Shown: positions 42,335 through 51,609, counted from the stretch's first letter. The stretch: 64,000 bases of DNA from Acidobacteriota bacterium (GCA_016184455.1 JACPCS010000116.1:1-64000), one strand, 5' to 3'. The notes: generated by a model not told the origin, from the letters alone. Numbers and translations: made by a program.

Positions 42335-42913
42335 CTTCGTTTCAACACGGTGCGCGAAGTTTTGCGGGCTGCGGCGGAATTCCGCGGATCGCCCGGGGGT
42401 GTCGACAAACCGACGATCTGTCTGCTTTCCGGCACTTGCCGCGTTTTGTCGGCGAGTGAGCCCGCAGGTTCGAAACCGGCCCTGTCACACGATCGCCGAT
42501 GTCGCTCGTGACATCGCGCAACTTATTGACAGGTTGTCACTTACTTCGGCATCTCCGAGTGCGCTCCAGACAAACGGCGCCGGCCACCCGTCCCGCCGAG
42601 CTGGGGCGCTTTAGCCACATCGCAGCGCCATTCCGTCCTCGTCTTGAGACAGTCGCCGAGGCGGCCTGATTGGCCGGCGAAGCGTCTAATGGCATGAGCG
42701 GGGGATGTCGTAGTGGGAATGGGCGTACGGAATCGCCCTAACCCCCTGTGGGTGAGTATTTGCAGCGATCTCTGGGTGGCCGACCAAGTGAGGGACTCCC
42801 CAGGAAGGACACGGGGCCCCGAGGATGTTCATGTCGGCATTATCGTTGCATGGGTGGCGCACACGTGACGGACCCACCCTCGTCGGGTGGGCATGGAAGG
42901 AGCGGCAGGCATC
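42335..42913. other. 579-nt gene-free region upstream of the DksA/TraR gene
   Basis: No open frame with coding character. It holds two adjacent perfect inverted repeats: CGATGTC-6-GACATCG (42497-42516) and TGACA-3-TGTCA (42527-42539), the latter starting at a TTGACA. A third, CCCACCC-5-GGGTGGG (42873-42891), lies just before the Shine-Dalgarno of the gene at 42914. Operators or a structured leader are possible. A TTCGAAA resembling a tRNA T-loop (near 42474) lacks the surrounding stems. Confidence 0.5.
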
Positions 42914-43363
42914 ATGGCGACGACGAAGAATGCGAAGGGCTCGGCGCGGACGAGCCGATACAACGAACTGAAGAAGATGCTTGAAGATCGCCGCCGCGAG
43001 CTCATGAACGAGGTGCAGGGGCGCATTCGCGATGTGCGCGCCGACGGCAGCAAGGACCGCGAGGTGCTCGATCAGGGCGAGAGCTCCGAAGTCGACATCC
43101 AGGAAGACATCGAGTTCGCTCTCATCCAGATGAAGTCGGAGACGCTGAACAAGATCAATGAGGCGCTCCGCCGGCTGGAGGAGGGGACGTACGGCAACTG
43201 TTTCGAGTGCGGCGAGGAGATCGCGGAGGCGCGGCTGCGGGCGCTGCCGTTTGCGGTTCGCTGCAAGGACTGTGAGGAGGCGCGTGAGACCGCCGAGCAG
43301 CGCGAGCGGATGCTGGCACAGAAGCGCGGATCGACGCCGCTCTTCTTCGACGTCTCGAGCTAA
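42914..43363 (+). CDS. TraR/DksA family zinc-finger transcription factor
   Basis: 149 residues from the ATG at 42914 (GGAAGGAG upstream). A coiled-coil of about 20-95 (ELKKMLEDRRRELMNEVQGR) is followed by a C4 zinc finger (CFECG ... CKDCE, about 105-130) with IAEARLRALPFAVRCKDCEE. DksA proteins bind the RNA polymerase secondary channel and act with ppGpp; the RSH gene lies 2.7 kb upstream. The coiled-coil tip has DGSKDREVLDQGESSEVD, with acidic residues as expected. It ends 36 nt before a strong terminator. Confidence 0.9.
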   Translation: MATTKNAKGSARTSRYNELKKMLEDRRRELMNEVQGRIRDVRADGSKDREVLDQGESSEVDIQEDIEFALIQMKSETLNKINEALRRLEEGTYGNCFECGEEIAEARLRALPFAVRCKDCEEARETAEQRERMLAQKRGSTPLFFDVSS

Positions 43364-43399
43364 CGCGCTCGGATCGTTCGAGACGTTTCGGATCGTTCG

Positions 43400-43430
43400 G
43401 GGCGGCCTCGCAGGCCGCCCTTTGTTTTTG
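43400..43430 (+). terminator. rho-independent terminator between dksA-like gene and lon
   Basis: GGGCGGCCT, 3-nt loop, AGGCCGCCC, then TTTGTTTTT. Upstream, TCGGATCGTTCG is repeated at 43369 and 43388. Confidence 0.9.
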
Positions 43431-43440
43431 AGGCGCACGG

Positions 43441-45885
43441 ATGAGCGACGAACAGGACGACGAGACCGTCGAGCTGCACGAGGTATCGGTCGGCGACCGG
43501 ACGCTCGCCATTCCCGATGAGCTGCCGGTGCTGCCGCTGCGCGACACGGTCCTCTTCCCCAATTCCTTCATGCCCCTGGCGGTCGCCCGCGAGAGTTCCG
43601 TCCGGCTTATCGACGAAGCGATGTCGGCCGGCAAGCTGATCGCCGTGTTCACGCAGCGCGACGCGTCGGTCGAGGAGCCGCAGCAGGACGATCTCTACCA
43701 CGTCGGCACGGCGAGCCACATCCACAAGATGTTCAAGCTGCCCGATGGCAGCCTCCGGCTGATCGTGCAGGGGCTCGCACGGCTCACGCTCGAGGAGATC
43801 ACCGCGACGCGGCCGTACCTCCGCGCACGCGTCGGGCTCGCGGTCGAGGCCGTCGCCGACGCCGACCGTCTCGAGGTCGACGCCCTCCTGCGCAACATCA
43901 AGACGAACTTCCAGCGCGTCGTCTCGCTCTCGCCGCTGCTCTCGGACGATCTGCAGACGCTCGCCGCCAACATCGCCGATCCGGGCCGGCTGGCCGACTT
44001 CATCGCGTCGAGCCTCACGACGATCGCGACCGCCGTGAAGGAGGAGGTGCTGGAGACGCTCGACGTCCGCGCGCGCATGGACACGCTCAACCGGCTCCTG
44101 ATCAAGGAACTGGAGGTGCTGGAGCTCGGCTCGAAGATCCAGTCGCAGGTGCAGTCCGAGGTCGGCAAGAACCAGCGCGAGTACTTCCTGCGCGAGCAGA
44201 TGAAGGCGATCCAGAAGGAGCTCGGCGAGAGCGACGACCAGACGAAGGACATCGAGGAGCTGCGCGAGAAGATCGAGGCTGCGGGGATGCCGGAGGCCGT
44301 GAAGAAGGAGGCACAGCGCGAGCTCGACCGCCTCGCGAAGATGCCGGTGGCGGCCGCCGAGTACACGGTATCCCGAACCTATCTCGACTGGCTCGTGATG
44401 CTTCCGTGGGCCAAGCGGACGGAGGAAGTCATCGACCTCGCCCGGACGAAGACGGTGCTCGACGCCGATCACACCGGGCTCGCCAAGGCGAAGGACCGCA
44501 TTCTCGAGTACCTCGCCGTCCGGAAGCTCAACCCGGAGGTGAAGGGCCCCATCCTCTGTTTCGTCGGCCCGCCCGGCGTCGGCAAGACCTCGCTCGCGCG
44601 CTCGATCGCGCAGTCGCTCTGCCGCAAGTTCGTCCGCGTCTCGCTCGGCGGCATGCGCGATGAGGCGGAGATCCGCGGGCACCGGCGCACGTATATCGGC
44701 GCGCTGCCGGGTCAGGTCATCCAGGGGCTCCGGCGCGCCGAGTCGAAGAACCCGGTGTTCATCCTCGACGAGATCGACAAGCTGGGCGCCGATTTTCGCG
44801 GCGATCCGGCATCGGCGCTGCTGGAAGTGCTCGATCCGGAGCAGAACTCGACGTTCCGCGATCACTATCTCGACGTGCCGTTCGATTTGTCGGAAGTACT
44901 GTTCATCACGACGGCGAACGTGCTCGACCCGGTTCCGCCGGCGCTGCGCGACCGCATGGAGGTGCTCGAAATCCCCGGCTACACGGAGGAGGAGAAGCTC
45001 GCCATCGCGCGCGAGCACCTGATCGCGAAACAGATCAAGAACCACGGGCTCACTCCGGAGCAGTTCAGCATCACGGACGAAGCGGTGAGTGCGGTGATTC
45101 GGGGCTACACGCGCGAAGCGGGCGTCCGAAACCTCGAGCGTGAAATCGGCGCTCTCTGTCGGAAGGCCGCCCGACGCCGCGCCGAGGGCAATCTCGATCC
45201 ACTCGTCGTCACGCCCGACGTCGTCGTCGAGCTGCTGGGTGCGCCGACGTTCCTCCAGGAGGAGATCGAGGAACGGACGAAGGAGCCCGGCGTTGCCATC
45301 GGGCTTGCGTGGACGCCCGCGGGCGGTGACGTGCTGTTCGTAGAGGCGTCGCGGATGCCCGGCACCGGCACGCTGACGCTGACCGGCCAGCTCGGGGAGG
45401 TCATGAAGGAGTCGGCGCGTGCGGCACTCTCATGGTTCCGCGCGCATGCGGCTGCCTACGGCGCGGATCCCGACTTCTTCAAGAATGCCGAGATCCACAT
45501 CCATGTGCCCTCGGGTGCGATTCCCAAGGACGGTCCGTCAGCGGGCGTCACGATCGCGGCAGCGCTGGCATCCGAGGTGACGCGGCGCCCGGTTCGCGGG
45601 GACATCGCGATGACCGGCGAGATCACGCTGTCGGGACGCGTCCTGCCCGTCGGCGGCATCAAGGAGAAAGTGCTCGCGGCGCGCCGCGCGGGCATCCGCG
45701 AGGTGATACTCCCGCGGCAGAACGAAAAGAACGTCAAGGAAGACCTGACGGAGGACCTGCGGCGCGAGCTGACCATCCACTTCGTGCAGAGCGTGGACGA
45801 GGTCCTGCTGCTGGCCCTGCTGCCAGGGCCGAAGCCGGCAGGTACGCGGCCGGCCGACCGCCGCGTGCAGCCGAGAGTGCAGTAG
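43441..45885 (+). CDS. lon: ATP-dependent protease Lon
   Basis: 814 residues. An N-terminal substrate domain ([19 protein letters not shown]) is followed by an AAA+ domain with Walker A GPPGVGKT (about 377-384), Walker [11 protein letters not shown], and [18 protein letters not shown]. The protease domain has the catalytic Ser in [10 protein letters not shown] (about 698) and Lys in [14 protein letters not shown] (about 740). It degrades misfolded and regulatory proteins in the cytoplasm. The start follows the terminator by 11 nt, so its promoter must lie at or before the terminator; I see none with confidence. Its end abuts the convergent nudix gene. Confidence 0.97.
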   Translation: MSDEQDDETVELHEVSVGDRTLAIPDELPVLPLRDTVLFPNSFMPLAVARESSVRLIDEAMSAGKLIAVFTQRDASVEEPQQDDLYHVGTASHIHKMFKLPDGSLRLIVQGLARLTLEEITATRPYLRARVGLAVEAVADADRLEVDALLRNIKTNFQRVVSLSPLLSDDLQTLAANIADPGRLADFIASSLTTIATAVKEEVLETLDVRARMDTLNRLLIKELEVLELGSKIQSQVQSEVGKNQREYFLREQMKAIQKELGESDDQTKDIEELREKIEAAGMPEAVKKEAQRELDRLAKMPVAAAEYTVSRTYLDWLVMLPWAKRTEEVIDLARTKTVLDADHTGLAKAKDRILEYLAVRKLNPEVKGPILCFVGPPGVGKTSLARSIAQSLCRKFVRVSLGGMRDEAEIRGHRRTYIGALPGQVIQGLRRAESKNPVFILDEIDKLGADFRGDPASALLEVLDPEQNSTFRDHYLDVPFDLSEVLFITTANVLDPVPPALRDRMEVLEIPGYTEEEKLAIAREHLIAKQIKNHGLTPEQFSITDEAVSAVIRGYTREAGVRNLEREIGALCRKAARRRAEGNLDPLVVTPDVVVELLGAPTFLQEEIEERTKEPGVAIGLAWTPAGGDVLFVEASRMPGTGTLTLTGQLGEVMKESARAALSWFRAHAAAYGADPDFFKNAEIHIHVPSGAIPKDGPSAGVTIAAALASEVTRRPVRGDIAMTGEITLSGRVLPVGGIKEKVLAARRAGIREVILPRQNEKNVKEDLTEDLRRELTIHFVQSVDEVLLLALLPGPKPAGTRPADRRVQPRVQ

Positions 45886-46428
45886 TCACACACGTTCGAG
45901 CAGCGTCAGACCCGCGACGGTCTTCAAATCGATGATCTCGTGCGAGGCGATCATCGTGCGGATGACGTCGAGCGGGAGCGGCCGCGCCTCGATATCCTCA
46001 TCCTCATCCTGCTGGGCGACCGGATCATCGCTGCCCGGCGGCCGCAGGCCCGTCGCGCGGAAGAAGTGCATCTCCTCGTCGCAGTAGCCGGGCGTCGGAA
46101 AGAACCCGCCAAGATAGGCAAGGGCGGAGGGGATGAGCCCCGTCTCCTCGTGACATTCACGAATCGCGGCGGACTCGGGCGCCTCGCCGTGTTTGAGGCT
46201 TCCGGCCGGTAGCTCCCAGGCCCATCGCCCGATCGCGGGCCGGTACTGCCGCACCAGGATGATGTCGCCGGCATCGGTCACCGGGACGAGCACCACCGAC
46301 CCCGGGTGGCGGATGATCTCCGCGTCGAGACGCTCGCCCCGCGGCAGCGTGATCGACTCGATGCTCACGCTGAACACGCGGCCGTCGAAGACCTTCCGAA
46401 TCTGGGTCGGGACGATTGGCCTATTCAT
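45886..46428 (-). CDS. NUDIX hydrolase, ADP-ribose pyrophosphatase-like
   Basis: 180 residues. The Nudix box GSLKHGEAPESAAIRECHEE fits GX5EX7REUXEE with all metal-binding Glu residues present. RQYRPAIGRWAWELPAGSL before it is typical of ADP-ribose pyrophosphatases (NudF-like), which split ADP-ribose to AMP and ribose-5-phosphate. An acidic insert (QQDEDEDIEA) follows. It overlaps rluD by 8 nt as the last gene of the ileS-lspA-lgt-rluD operon. Confidence 0.9.
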   Translation of the reverse strand: MNRPIVPTQIRKVFDGRVFSVSIESITLPRGERLDAEIIRHPGSVVLVPVTDAGDIILVRQYRPAIGRWAWELPAGSLKHGEAPESAAIRECHEETGLIPSALAYLGGFFPTPGYCDEEMHFFRATGLRPPGSDDPVAQQDEDEDIEARPLPLDVIRTMIASHEIIDLKTVAGLTLLERV

Positions 46429-47389
46429 CTTCGTTCCATCCGGGGAGCTCTTCCAGGATGCTCCTGAGATCCTCGGGCAGCGGTGCGGTGAACGTCATGG
46501 GGCGTCCGTCGCGCGGGTGGGTGAACGCGAGCCGCTCGGCGTGGAGGAACGGGCGGTCCAGCCGCTGGAGCGCGCGCAGATCGCCGGGAATGCGCCGACG
46601 GACCCCCCCGTAGAGCGGGTCGCCGACGATCGGGTGCCCGATCGCGCTCAGGTGCACACGGATCTGGTGCGTGCGTCCGGTGTGAATCGCCACCTGGCAC
46701 AGCGTCACGCCGCGAAGATGACGGGCCCGCGTGATGCGGGTCACCGCCTCGCGCGCGCGACGCGCCCGGGCCGACATCTTCTGCCGGTGTGCCGGGTCTC
46801 GGCCAATCGCCGCGTCGATCCGCCGCCCGGCCTGCACGACGCCCCAGACGAGCGCGACGTATTCCTTCTCGACCTCGCGATCGTGAAACTGCCGCGACAG
46901 CTCGTGATGCGCGGCGTCATTCTTCGCAATCACCATGACGCCGGACGTTCCCCGATCGAGCCGGTGCACGATGCCCGGGCGCAGTTCGCCGCCGACGCCG
47001 CTCAGATCGCGCATGTGATGGAGCAGGGCGTTCACGAGTGTGCCGGACGCGTGCCCGGCGCCCGGGTGGACCACCATGCCCGCCGGCTTGTTGATGACCG
47101 CGAGATCGGCATCCTGATAGAGCACCTCGAGGGGCAGCTGCTCGGGCGCGACGTGCGGCGGTGCGACCGCCGCCGGCAGATCGACGGTGATATGGTCGCC
47201 GGTCCGCACAGGGAGATTGGCCTTGACGTTCGCCGCGGGGCCCGACGGTCCGCCCCGCCGCACCCGCACGCAGCCCTCCTCGATGAACTGCTGGATTTGC
47301 GATCGCGACCGCCCCTCGACCGCGGACACGAGCACGCGATCGAGCCGCTGGCCGTCGAACTCGGCTGGCACGAGGAACTCGATCGGCAC
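46421..47389 (-). CDS. rluD: RluD-family 23S rRNA pseudouridine synthase
   Basis: 322 residues from the GTG at 47389, chosen because IEFLVPAEFDGQRLDRVLV starts the S4 RNA-binding domain (about 5-70). The catalytic Asp is in GIVHRLDRGTSGVMVIAK. VHPGAGHASGTLVNALLHH and TGRTHQIRVHLSAIGHPIVG are family signatures. It isomerises uridines in helix 69-type sites of 23S rRNA. A heptad element (E4) fills the gap to lgt and ends 13 nt before this start. Common lspA-rluD-type neighbourhood. Confidence 0.92.
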   Translation of the reverse strand: MPIEFLVPAEFDGQRLDRVLVSAVEGRSRSQIQQFIEEGCVRVRRGGPSGPAANVKANLPVRTGDHITVDLPAAVAPPHVAPEQLPLEVLYQDADLAVINKPAGMVVHPGAGHASGTLVNALLHHMRDLSGVGGELRPGIVHRLDRGTSGVMVIAKNDAAHHELSRQFHDREVEKEYVALVWGVVQAGRRIDAAIGRDPAHRQKMSARARRAREAVTRITRARHLRGVTLCQVAIHTGRTHQIRVHLSAIGHPIVGDPLYGGVRRRIPGDLRALQRLDRPFLHAERLAFTHPRDGRPMTFTAPLPEDLRSILEELPGWNEDE

Positions 47390-47402
47390 GAGGTACGTTA
47401 GA

Positions 47403-47458
47403 ACAAGTGCAAAGTGCGCGTTCGACTGACTTTGCTCTTCAGACTTTGCACTTTGAAC
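47403..47458 (-). repeat. heptad-phased hairpin element E4 (8 units) before rluD
   Basis: Plus-strand units in one phase: acaagtg, caaagtg, cgcgttc, gactgac, tttgctc, ttcagac, tttgcac, tttgaac. AAGTGCAAAGT and ACTTTGCACTT form a perfect 11-bp stem. It occupies nearly all of the lgt-rluD gap. Confidence 0.85.
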
Positions 47459-47463
47459 TTCCG

Positions 47464-48264
47464 CTAGGCTGCCATGCGCGCGTGCTGCGGCGTCTCCGGC
47501 GAGCTGCGAGCGAGCCACACCAGCATGACGATGCTGAGCGGCGCGAGTAGGAGCGAGATGAACTGCGACGTGGAGACGCCGAAAATCTCGCCGCGCGGAT
47601 CGCCGCGGTAGAACTCGATCATGAACCGCGAGACGGCGTACAGGAACATGTAGGCCCAAAACGTCCGCCCCGCGAACGGCCGGCCGCGGCGCTCGGTCGC
47701 GAGCAGCACGATCAGGATCAGGAGCTCCGCCCCCGCTTCGTAGAGCTGCGTCGGGTGCAGCGCGATGCCGAGCGGCGTGCCGACGTTGGCGGCGGCCAGC
47801 GGGTTCGTGAACGTGATCGCCCACGGCACGTCGGTAGGGCGTCCATAGCAGCAGCCGGCCGCCAGGCATCCGAGCCGTCCTGTCACGTGCCCCAGCGCGA
47901 TCGCCGGCGCGAACACGTCGCACGTCGTCCAGAGCGGGAGGCCGTGCCGGCCGACGTACCAGAAGCCGACGAGCACCGCGAGGATCAGCCCGCCGTAGAA
48001 GACGCCGCCCGAGCGCGCCAGCGACAGCAGATCCGACCACGATCCGCTGAACTGATCGAAGTCGACGACCAGCAGCAGGAGCTTCGCTCCGACCAGCGCG
48101 GCAATGATGATGTAGATTCCGAGGTCGAGAATGCGGCTCGAATCGAGCCCCCACGCCTTCGCGCGGCGCATGGCCAGCCAGAGGCCGAGCAGGTACGAGA
48201 CCGCGAGCAGCACGCCGTACGAGTAGATCGTGATCGGGCCGATGCTAAACAGTTCTGGATACAC
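47464..48264 (-). CDS. lgt: prolipoprotein diacylglyceryl transferase
   Basis: 266 residues, about seven membrane helices. It transfers diacylglycerol to the lipobox Cys of prolipoproteins. FSIGPITIYSYGVLLAVSYL and SGGVFYGGLI are typical. The signature region reads HVTGRLGCLAAGCCYGRPTD instead of the GRxGNFxNxE form, a variant branch of the family with Cys in place of Asn. HPTQLYEAGAELLIL and RFMIEFYRGDPR follow as expected. GTG start with GGAGA; it begins 20 nt inside the lspA end. Confidence 0.9.
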   Translation of the reverse strand: MYPELFSIGPITIYSYGVLLAVSYLLGLWLAMRRAKAWGLDSSRILDLGIYIIIAALVGAKLLLLVVDFDQFSGSWSDLLSLARSGGVFYGGLILAVLVGFWYVGRHGLPLWTTCDVFAPAIALGHVTGRLGCLAAGCCYGRPTDVPWAITFTNPLAAANVGTPLGIALHPTQLYEAGAELLILIVLLATERRGRPFAGRTFWAYMFLYAVSRFMIEFYRGDPRGEIFGVSTSQFISLLLAPLSIVMLVWLARSSPETPQHARMAA

Positions 48265-48651
48265 GGCGTCTCCCTATCTCCAGCATATCGAGAATCATGA
48301 GCGAGACGCCCACCGTGATGGCCGCGTCCGCCACCCCACGACAAGCGCGAGGCCGCCGCGCGCGAGGCACTGTTCGGCCGGGAGGCTCGCCCCGTACCAG
48401 GCCAGCGCCGCCAGTGCCATCGCGGCGACCAGCGCGAGGATGGCGGTCTTGAACGGGAAGTCGATCGCGTTCATCAGGCCGAAGGCGGCTCCATAATTGT
48501 GCACGCGCGTCAGGCTGAAGAAGTTCGGAATCACGTCGACGCTCTCGTGCAGCTCGAGCGTGGCGCTCACGGTCGCTTTCGCCAGTTGATCGAGCATCAC
48601 GATTGCCCCCGCGAGCCACAGTTCGACCCGGAGCGGCGCCGGCAGCGGCAT
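48245..48651 (-). pseudogene. lspA: signal peptidase II, frame broken by an internal deletion
   Basis: Aspartic peptidase that cleaves prolipoproteins. The ATG at 48651 (overlapping the ileS stop) gives LRVELWLAGAIVMLDQLAKA and a good N-terminal half to GLALVVG. At about 48331-48341 the frame changes directly to VADAAITVGVSLMILDML, the normal C-terminus. About 30 residues with the first catalytic Asp (the NxxDR motif) and a membrane helix are absent, so I infer about 90 bp missing. The junction has a GTGG overlap. The shift cannot be cured by slippage because the motif is not encoded. LspA is usually essential in diderms, so assembly error is a strong possibility. Confidence 0.87.
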
Positions 48652-51584
48652 CAGCGGTTGACCGGCTCGGCCAGCGCCTCGACACACCGGTCGCAGATTC
48701 CGGCCCAGTCGGGCTCCGTGCGGACGCGCGGCACGAACCGCCAGCAGCGCTCGCACCGGACGCCACTGGACTTCTTCACGTGGACGCTCAACGGCTCGGC
48801 AATCATCTGTCCGCCGTCGCCGGCAAAGCTGGAAGACACATGAACCTGCCTAATCTCCACTTCTGAAACCCCGAAGAGCGTCGGAAGAAACTCGGCGTAG
48901 TCCTCCGCCAAGCTAGACATCCGGTCGGCCGGATCCGCGAAGTCGAGTTCCACGCGCGCCGAGAGATTCGAGCCAATCGTCTTCGCCTGCCTCTCGGCTT
49001 CGAGCTTGACATTCACATGGTCCCGTAGCGAGAGAAGTTTCTCCCACCGGTCGATCAACCCCGCGTCACGCCAGCTATCCGCGTCCGCAGGGAAGAGCGT
49101 TAGGTGCACGGACGCGTCGCGTTCGCCCGGCAGATGGCTCCACAACTCGTCCATGGTCGACGGAAGGATCGGTGCTAGCAGCCGAACGAGTCCGTCCAAG
49201 ATGCCGAACATCGCCGTCTGCCCCGAGCGGCGGGCTTCTGACCTCGCGCCGAAGGTGTACATCCGATCCTTCGTTATGTCCACATAGAACGCGCTGAGAT
49301 CGACGGTGATGAACGAATTCATCGCGCGGCAAGCTGCCAGGAAATCGTAGTCCTCGTATGCTTTCAAGACCTTGTCGACCAGGGCTGCGTATCGCGCCAT
49401 CGCCCAGCGATCGACTTCCAGCATCCGTCCATGTGGGACGTTGTCTGTCGCGGGATCGAAGTCGTACAGATTCGCGATCAGCAAACGAAGCACGTTCCGG
49501 AACTTTCGGTATGACTCGACGATACGCGTGAGGATTTCCTTGCTGACGCGCAGCTCCTCGGTGAACTCGGTCGTCGCGACCCAGAGCCGGATGATCTCGG
49601 CGCCGCTTTCCTTGATGATCTCCTGCGGCACGATCGCGTTGCCGCGCGATTTCGACATCTTGCGGCCCTCGAGATCGATCAGGAAGCCGTGCGTCAGCAC
49701 CTGCCGGAAGGGCGGCCGTCCGCGCGTGGCGAGCGCTACGAGGAGCGAGCTCTGGAACCAGCCGCGATGCTGGTCGCTGCCTTCCAGATACAGGTCGGCC
49801 GGCCAGCCGAGGTCGTCCGCGCGTGCGAGCACCGCCTCGTGGCTCGAGCCCGAATCGAACCAGACGTCCAGGATGTCACGCTCCCGCTCGAACGAGGCGG
49901 ACCCGCAGGCGGGGCACGTGAGGCCCGGCGGCAGAAAGTCCTCGATCGGCCGGTCGTACCACGCGTCCGCGTTGTACTGCTCGAACACGGCGGCGGCGCG
50001 CTCGATGGTCTCGGTCGTCAGCACGGCCTCGCCGCAGGCGAGGCAGTCGAGCGCCGGAATCGGGACGCCCCACGCGCGCTGGCGCGAGATGCACCAGTCG
50101 GGGCGGTTGCTGACCATGTTGAAGATGCGGTCCCGCCCCCACGCGGGGAGCCACGTCACCTCATGATCGATGGCGTGCCGCGCCGCATCGCGCAGCGTGC
50201 GCGTCTGGCCGTCGGCGCCCGTGATCGCCGGCTCACCGTCCATCCGCACGAACCACTGCGATGTCGCGAGAAAGATCACGGGGTTGTGGCAGCGCCAGCA
50301 GTGCGGGTACTGGTGCACGACCGTGTCGCGGTGCCACAGGCGGCCACGCGCGGCCAGCGCGTCCTCGACGCGAGGGTTCGCATCGAACACCCGTTGGCCG
50401 CCGAAGAGCTCCACGTCTTCGCGAAAATGGCCGCCGGGATCGACTGGCGCGTAAATCTCGAGTCCGTACTCCACGCCCGTATGAAAGTCGTCCGCGCCGT
50501 GCCCGGGTGCGGTGTGCACGGCACCCGTACCCTGCTCGAGCGTGACGTAGGTGGCGAGGACGCCCACCGAGTCGCGCTCGTACAGCGGATGCCGGAAGCG
50601 GATGCCCTCGAGGACCGTTCCCTTCATGCGCGCGACCGGCTGCGTCAGCAGACGCCCGACCGCCGCGCTCACACGCTCGGCGAGACTTTCGGCGACGATC
50701 ACCACTCGACTCGGCCGCTGCGCGGCCTCGCTCGTGGCAGGCCCGGCCCCGGGGTCCCCGCCGCGCTCCGCGCGGTGGGGTGGCGCTTCGTAGGCCGCGT
50801 AATCGAACTCGGGGTGAAACGCGGTCGCCAGATTCGACGGAATGGTCCACGGCGTCGTCGTCCAGATCAGGACCGACACGTCGCGCCCGGCCAGCGCCGG
50901 CACGCGCGCGGCCAGCTCGGCCGCGCTCGACGGATTGAGCGGGAACTCGACGTAGATCGACGGCGAGGAGTGGTCTTCGTACTCCACCTCCGCCTCGGCG
51001 AGCGCCGTGCGGCAGTGGATGCACCAGTGGACCGGCTTCTTGCCCTTGTAGACGAGGCCGTGCTCGACGAACTTGCCGAGCGCGCGCGCGATATCGGCCT
51101 GATATCGCGGGTTCATTGTCAGGTAGTAGTGGTCCCAGTCGCCGAAGACCATCAGCCGCTTGAACTCGGCCGTCATCACGTCGGTGTAGCGGCCGGCGAA
51201 TTCGCGGCAGGCGCGCCGGATCTCGCCGATCGACATGTCGCGCTTCTTCGGTCCGAGCTCGCGATCGACCCTCAGCTCGATCGGCAGTCCATGGCAGTCG
51301 TACCCGGGCAGGTACGGGACGTCGAAGCCCTGCATCGAGCGCGACTTGATGACGAAGTCCTTCAGGATCTTGTTGAGCGCGGTCCCCAGATGGATGTTCG
51401 CGTTGGCGTACGGCGGGCCGTCATGAAACACGAACTTGCGCGCACCGCGCCGCCGCCGCCGGATGTGCCCGTACAGATCCATCGCCTCCCAGCGCGCGAT
51501 CGCCTCGGGCTCGGCCGTTTGCAGGTTCGCCTTCATCGGGAAACCTGTGCGCGGCAGGTTGACGGTGGCTTTCCAGTCGGGCAA
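48651..51584 (-). CDS. ileS: isoleucyl-tRNA synthetase
   Basis: 977 residues, class I synthetase. FHDGPPYANANIHLGTALNK holds the HIGH motif as HLGT. LIWTTTPWTIPSNLA opens the editing domain; EGRKMSKSRGNAIVP is the KMSKS loop (about 638-648); the C-terminal CERCWRFVPRV with CDRC binds zinc. The start is a TTG at 51584 giving PDWKATVNLPRTGFPMKA, the usual N-terminus. An insertion of about 22-27 residues after EFDYAAYE contains a dispersed palindrome (50756-50780). Base composition of about 48840-49540 looks less GC-rich than the rest. Confidence 0.95.
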   Translation of the reverse strand: MPDWKATVNLPRTGFPMKANLQTAEPEAIARWEAMDLYGHIRRRRRGARKFVFHDGPPYANANIHLGTALNKILKDFVIKSRSMQGFDVPYLPGYDCHGLPIELRVDRELGPKKRDMSIGEIRRACREFAGRYTDVMTAEFKRLMVFGDWDHYYLTMNPRYQADIARALGKFVEHGLVYKGKKPVHWCIHCRTALAEAEVEYEDHSSPSIYVEFPLNPSSAAELAARVPALAGRDVSVLIWTTTPWTIPSNLATAFHPEFDYAAYEAPPHRAERGGDPGAGPATSEAAQRPSRVVIVAESLAERVSAAVGRLLTQPVARMKGTVLEGIRFRHPLYERDSVGVLATYVTLEQGTGAVHTAPGHGADDFHTGVEYGLEIYAPVDPGGHFREDVELFGGQRVFDANPRVEDALAARGRLWHRDTVVHQYPHCWRCHNPVIFLATSQWFVRMDGEPAITGADGQTRTLRDAARHAIDHEVTWLPAWGRDRIFNMVSNRPDWCISRQRAWGVPIPALDCLACGEAVLTTETIERAAAVFEQYNADAWYDRPIEDFLPPGLTCPACGSASFERERDILDVWFDSGSSHEAVLARADDLGWPADLYLEGSDQHRGWFQSSLLVALATRGRPPFRQVLTHGFLIDLEGRKMSKSRGNAIVPQEIIKESGAEIIRLWVATTEFTEELRVSKEILTRIVESYRKFRNVLRLLIANLYDFDPATDNVPHGRMLEVDRWAMARYAALVDKVLKAYEDYDFLAACRAMNSFITVDLSAFYVDITKDRMYTFGARSEARRSGQTAMFGILDGLVRLLAPILPSTMDELWSHLPGERDASVHLTLFPADADSWRDAGLIDRWEKLLSLRDHVNVKLEAERQAKTIGSNLSARVELDFADPADRMSSLAEDYAEFLPTLFGVSEVEIRQVHVSSSFAGDGGQMIAEPLSVHVKKSSGVRCERCWRFVPRVRTEPDWAGICDRCVEALAEPVNR
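50756..50780. repeat. CCCCACCGCGC palindrome, copy 3, inside ileS
   Basis: CCCCGCCGCGC / GCGCGGTGGGG, 3-nt loop, one G-T pair. On the minus (coding) strand it shares CACCCCACCGCGCG with the copies at 15203 and 37843. It is translated in frame within the ileS insertion. Confidence 0.65.
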
Positions 51585-51597
51585 CTTACGTAAATTC

Positions 51598-51603
51598 TAT
51601 AAT
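51598..51603 (+). promoter_or_regulatory. -10 box of a leaderless M16 protease gene
   Basis: TATAAT, then exactly 6 nt (gccaag), then the ATG at 51610. No Shine-Dalgarno. The whole gap to the divergent ileS start is 25 nt. Confidence 0.6.
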
Positions 51604-51609
51604 GCCAAG

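Noticed and set aside
42465-42490. tRNA-like T-arm (GGTTCGAAACC)
   Set aside because: No matching acceptor, D or anticodon stems at the correct distances.
43365-43400. A seventh heptad element before the terminator upstream of lon
   Set aside because: The repeated TCGGATCGTTCG copies are 19 nt apart, which is not a multiple of 7, and there is no inverted second half.
42686-43438. Minus-strand 250-codon frame over the DksA-like gene
   Set aside because: Shadow of the zinc-finger gene, which has clear motifs, a Shine-Dalgarno and a terminator on the plus strand.
48325-48345. Programmed frameshift in lspA
   Set aside because: The NxxDR catalytic segment is absent from all frames; this is a deletion, not a shift.
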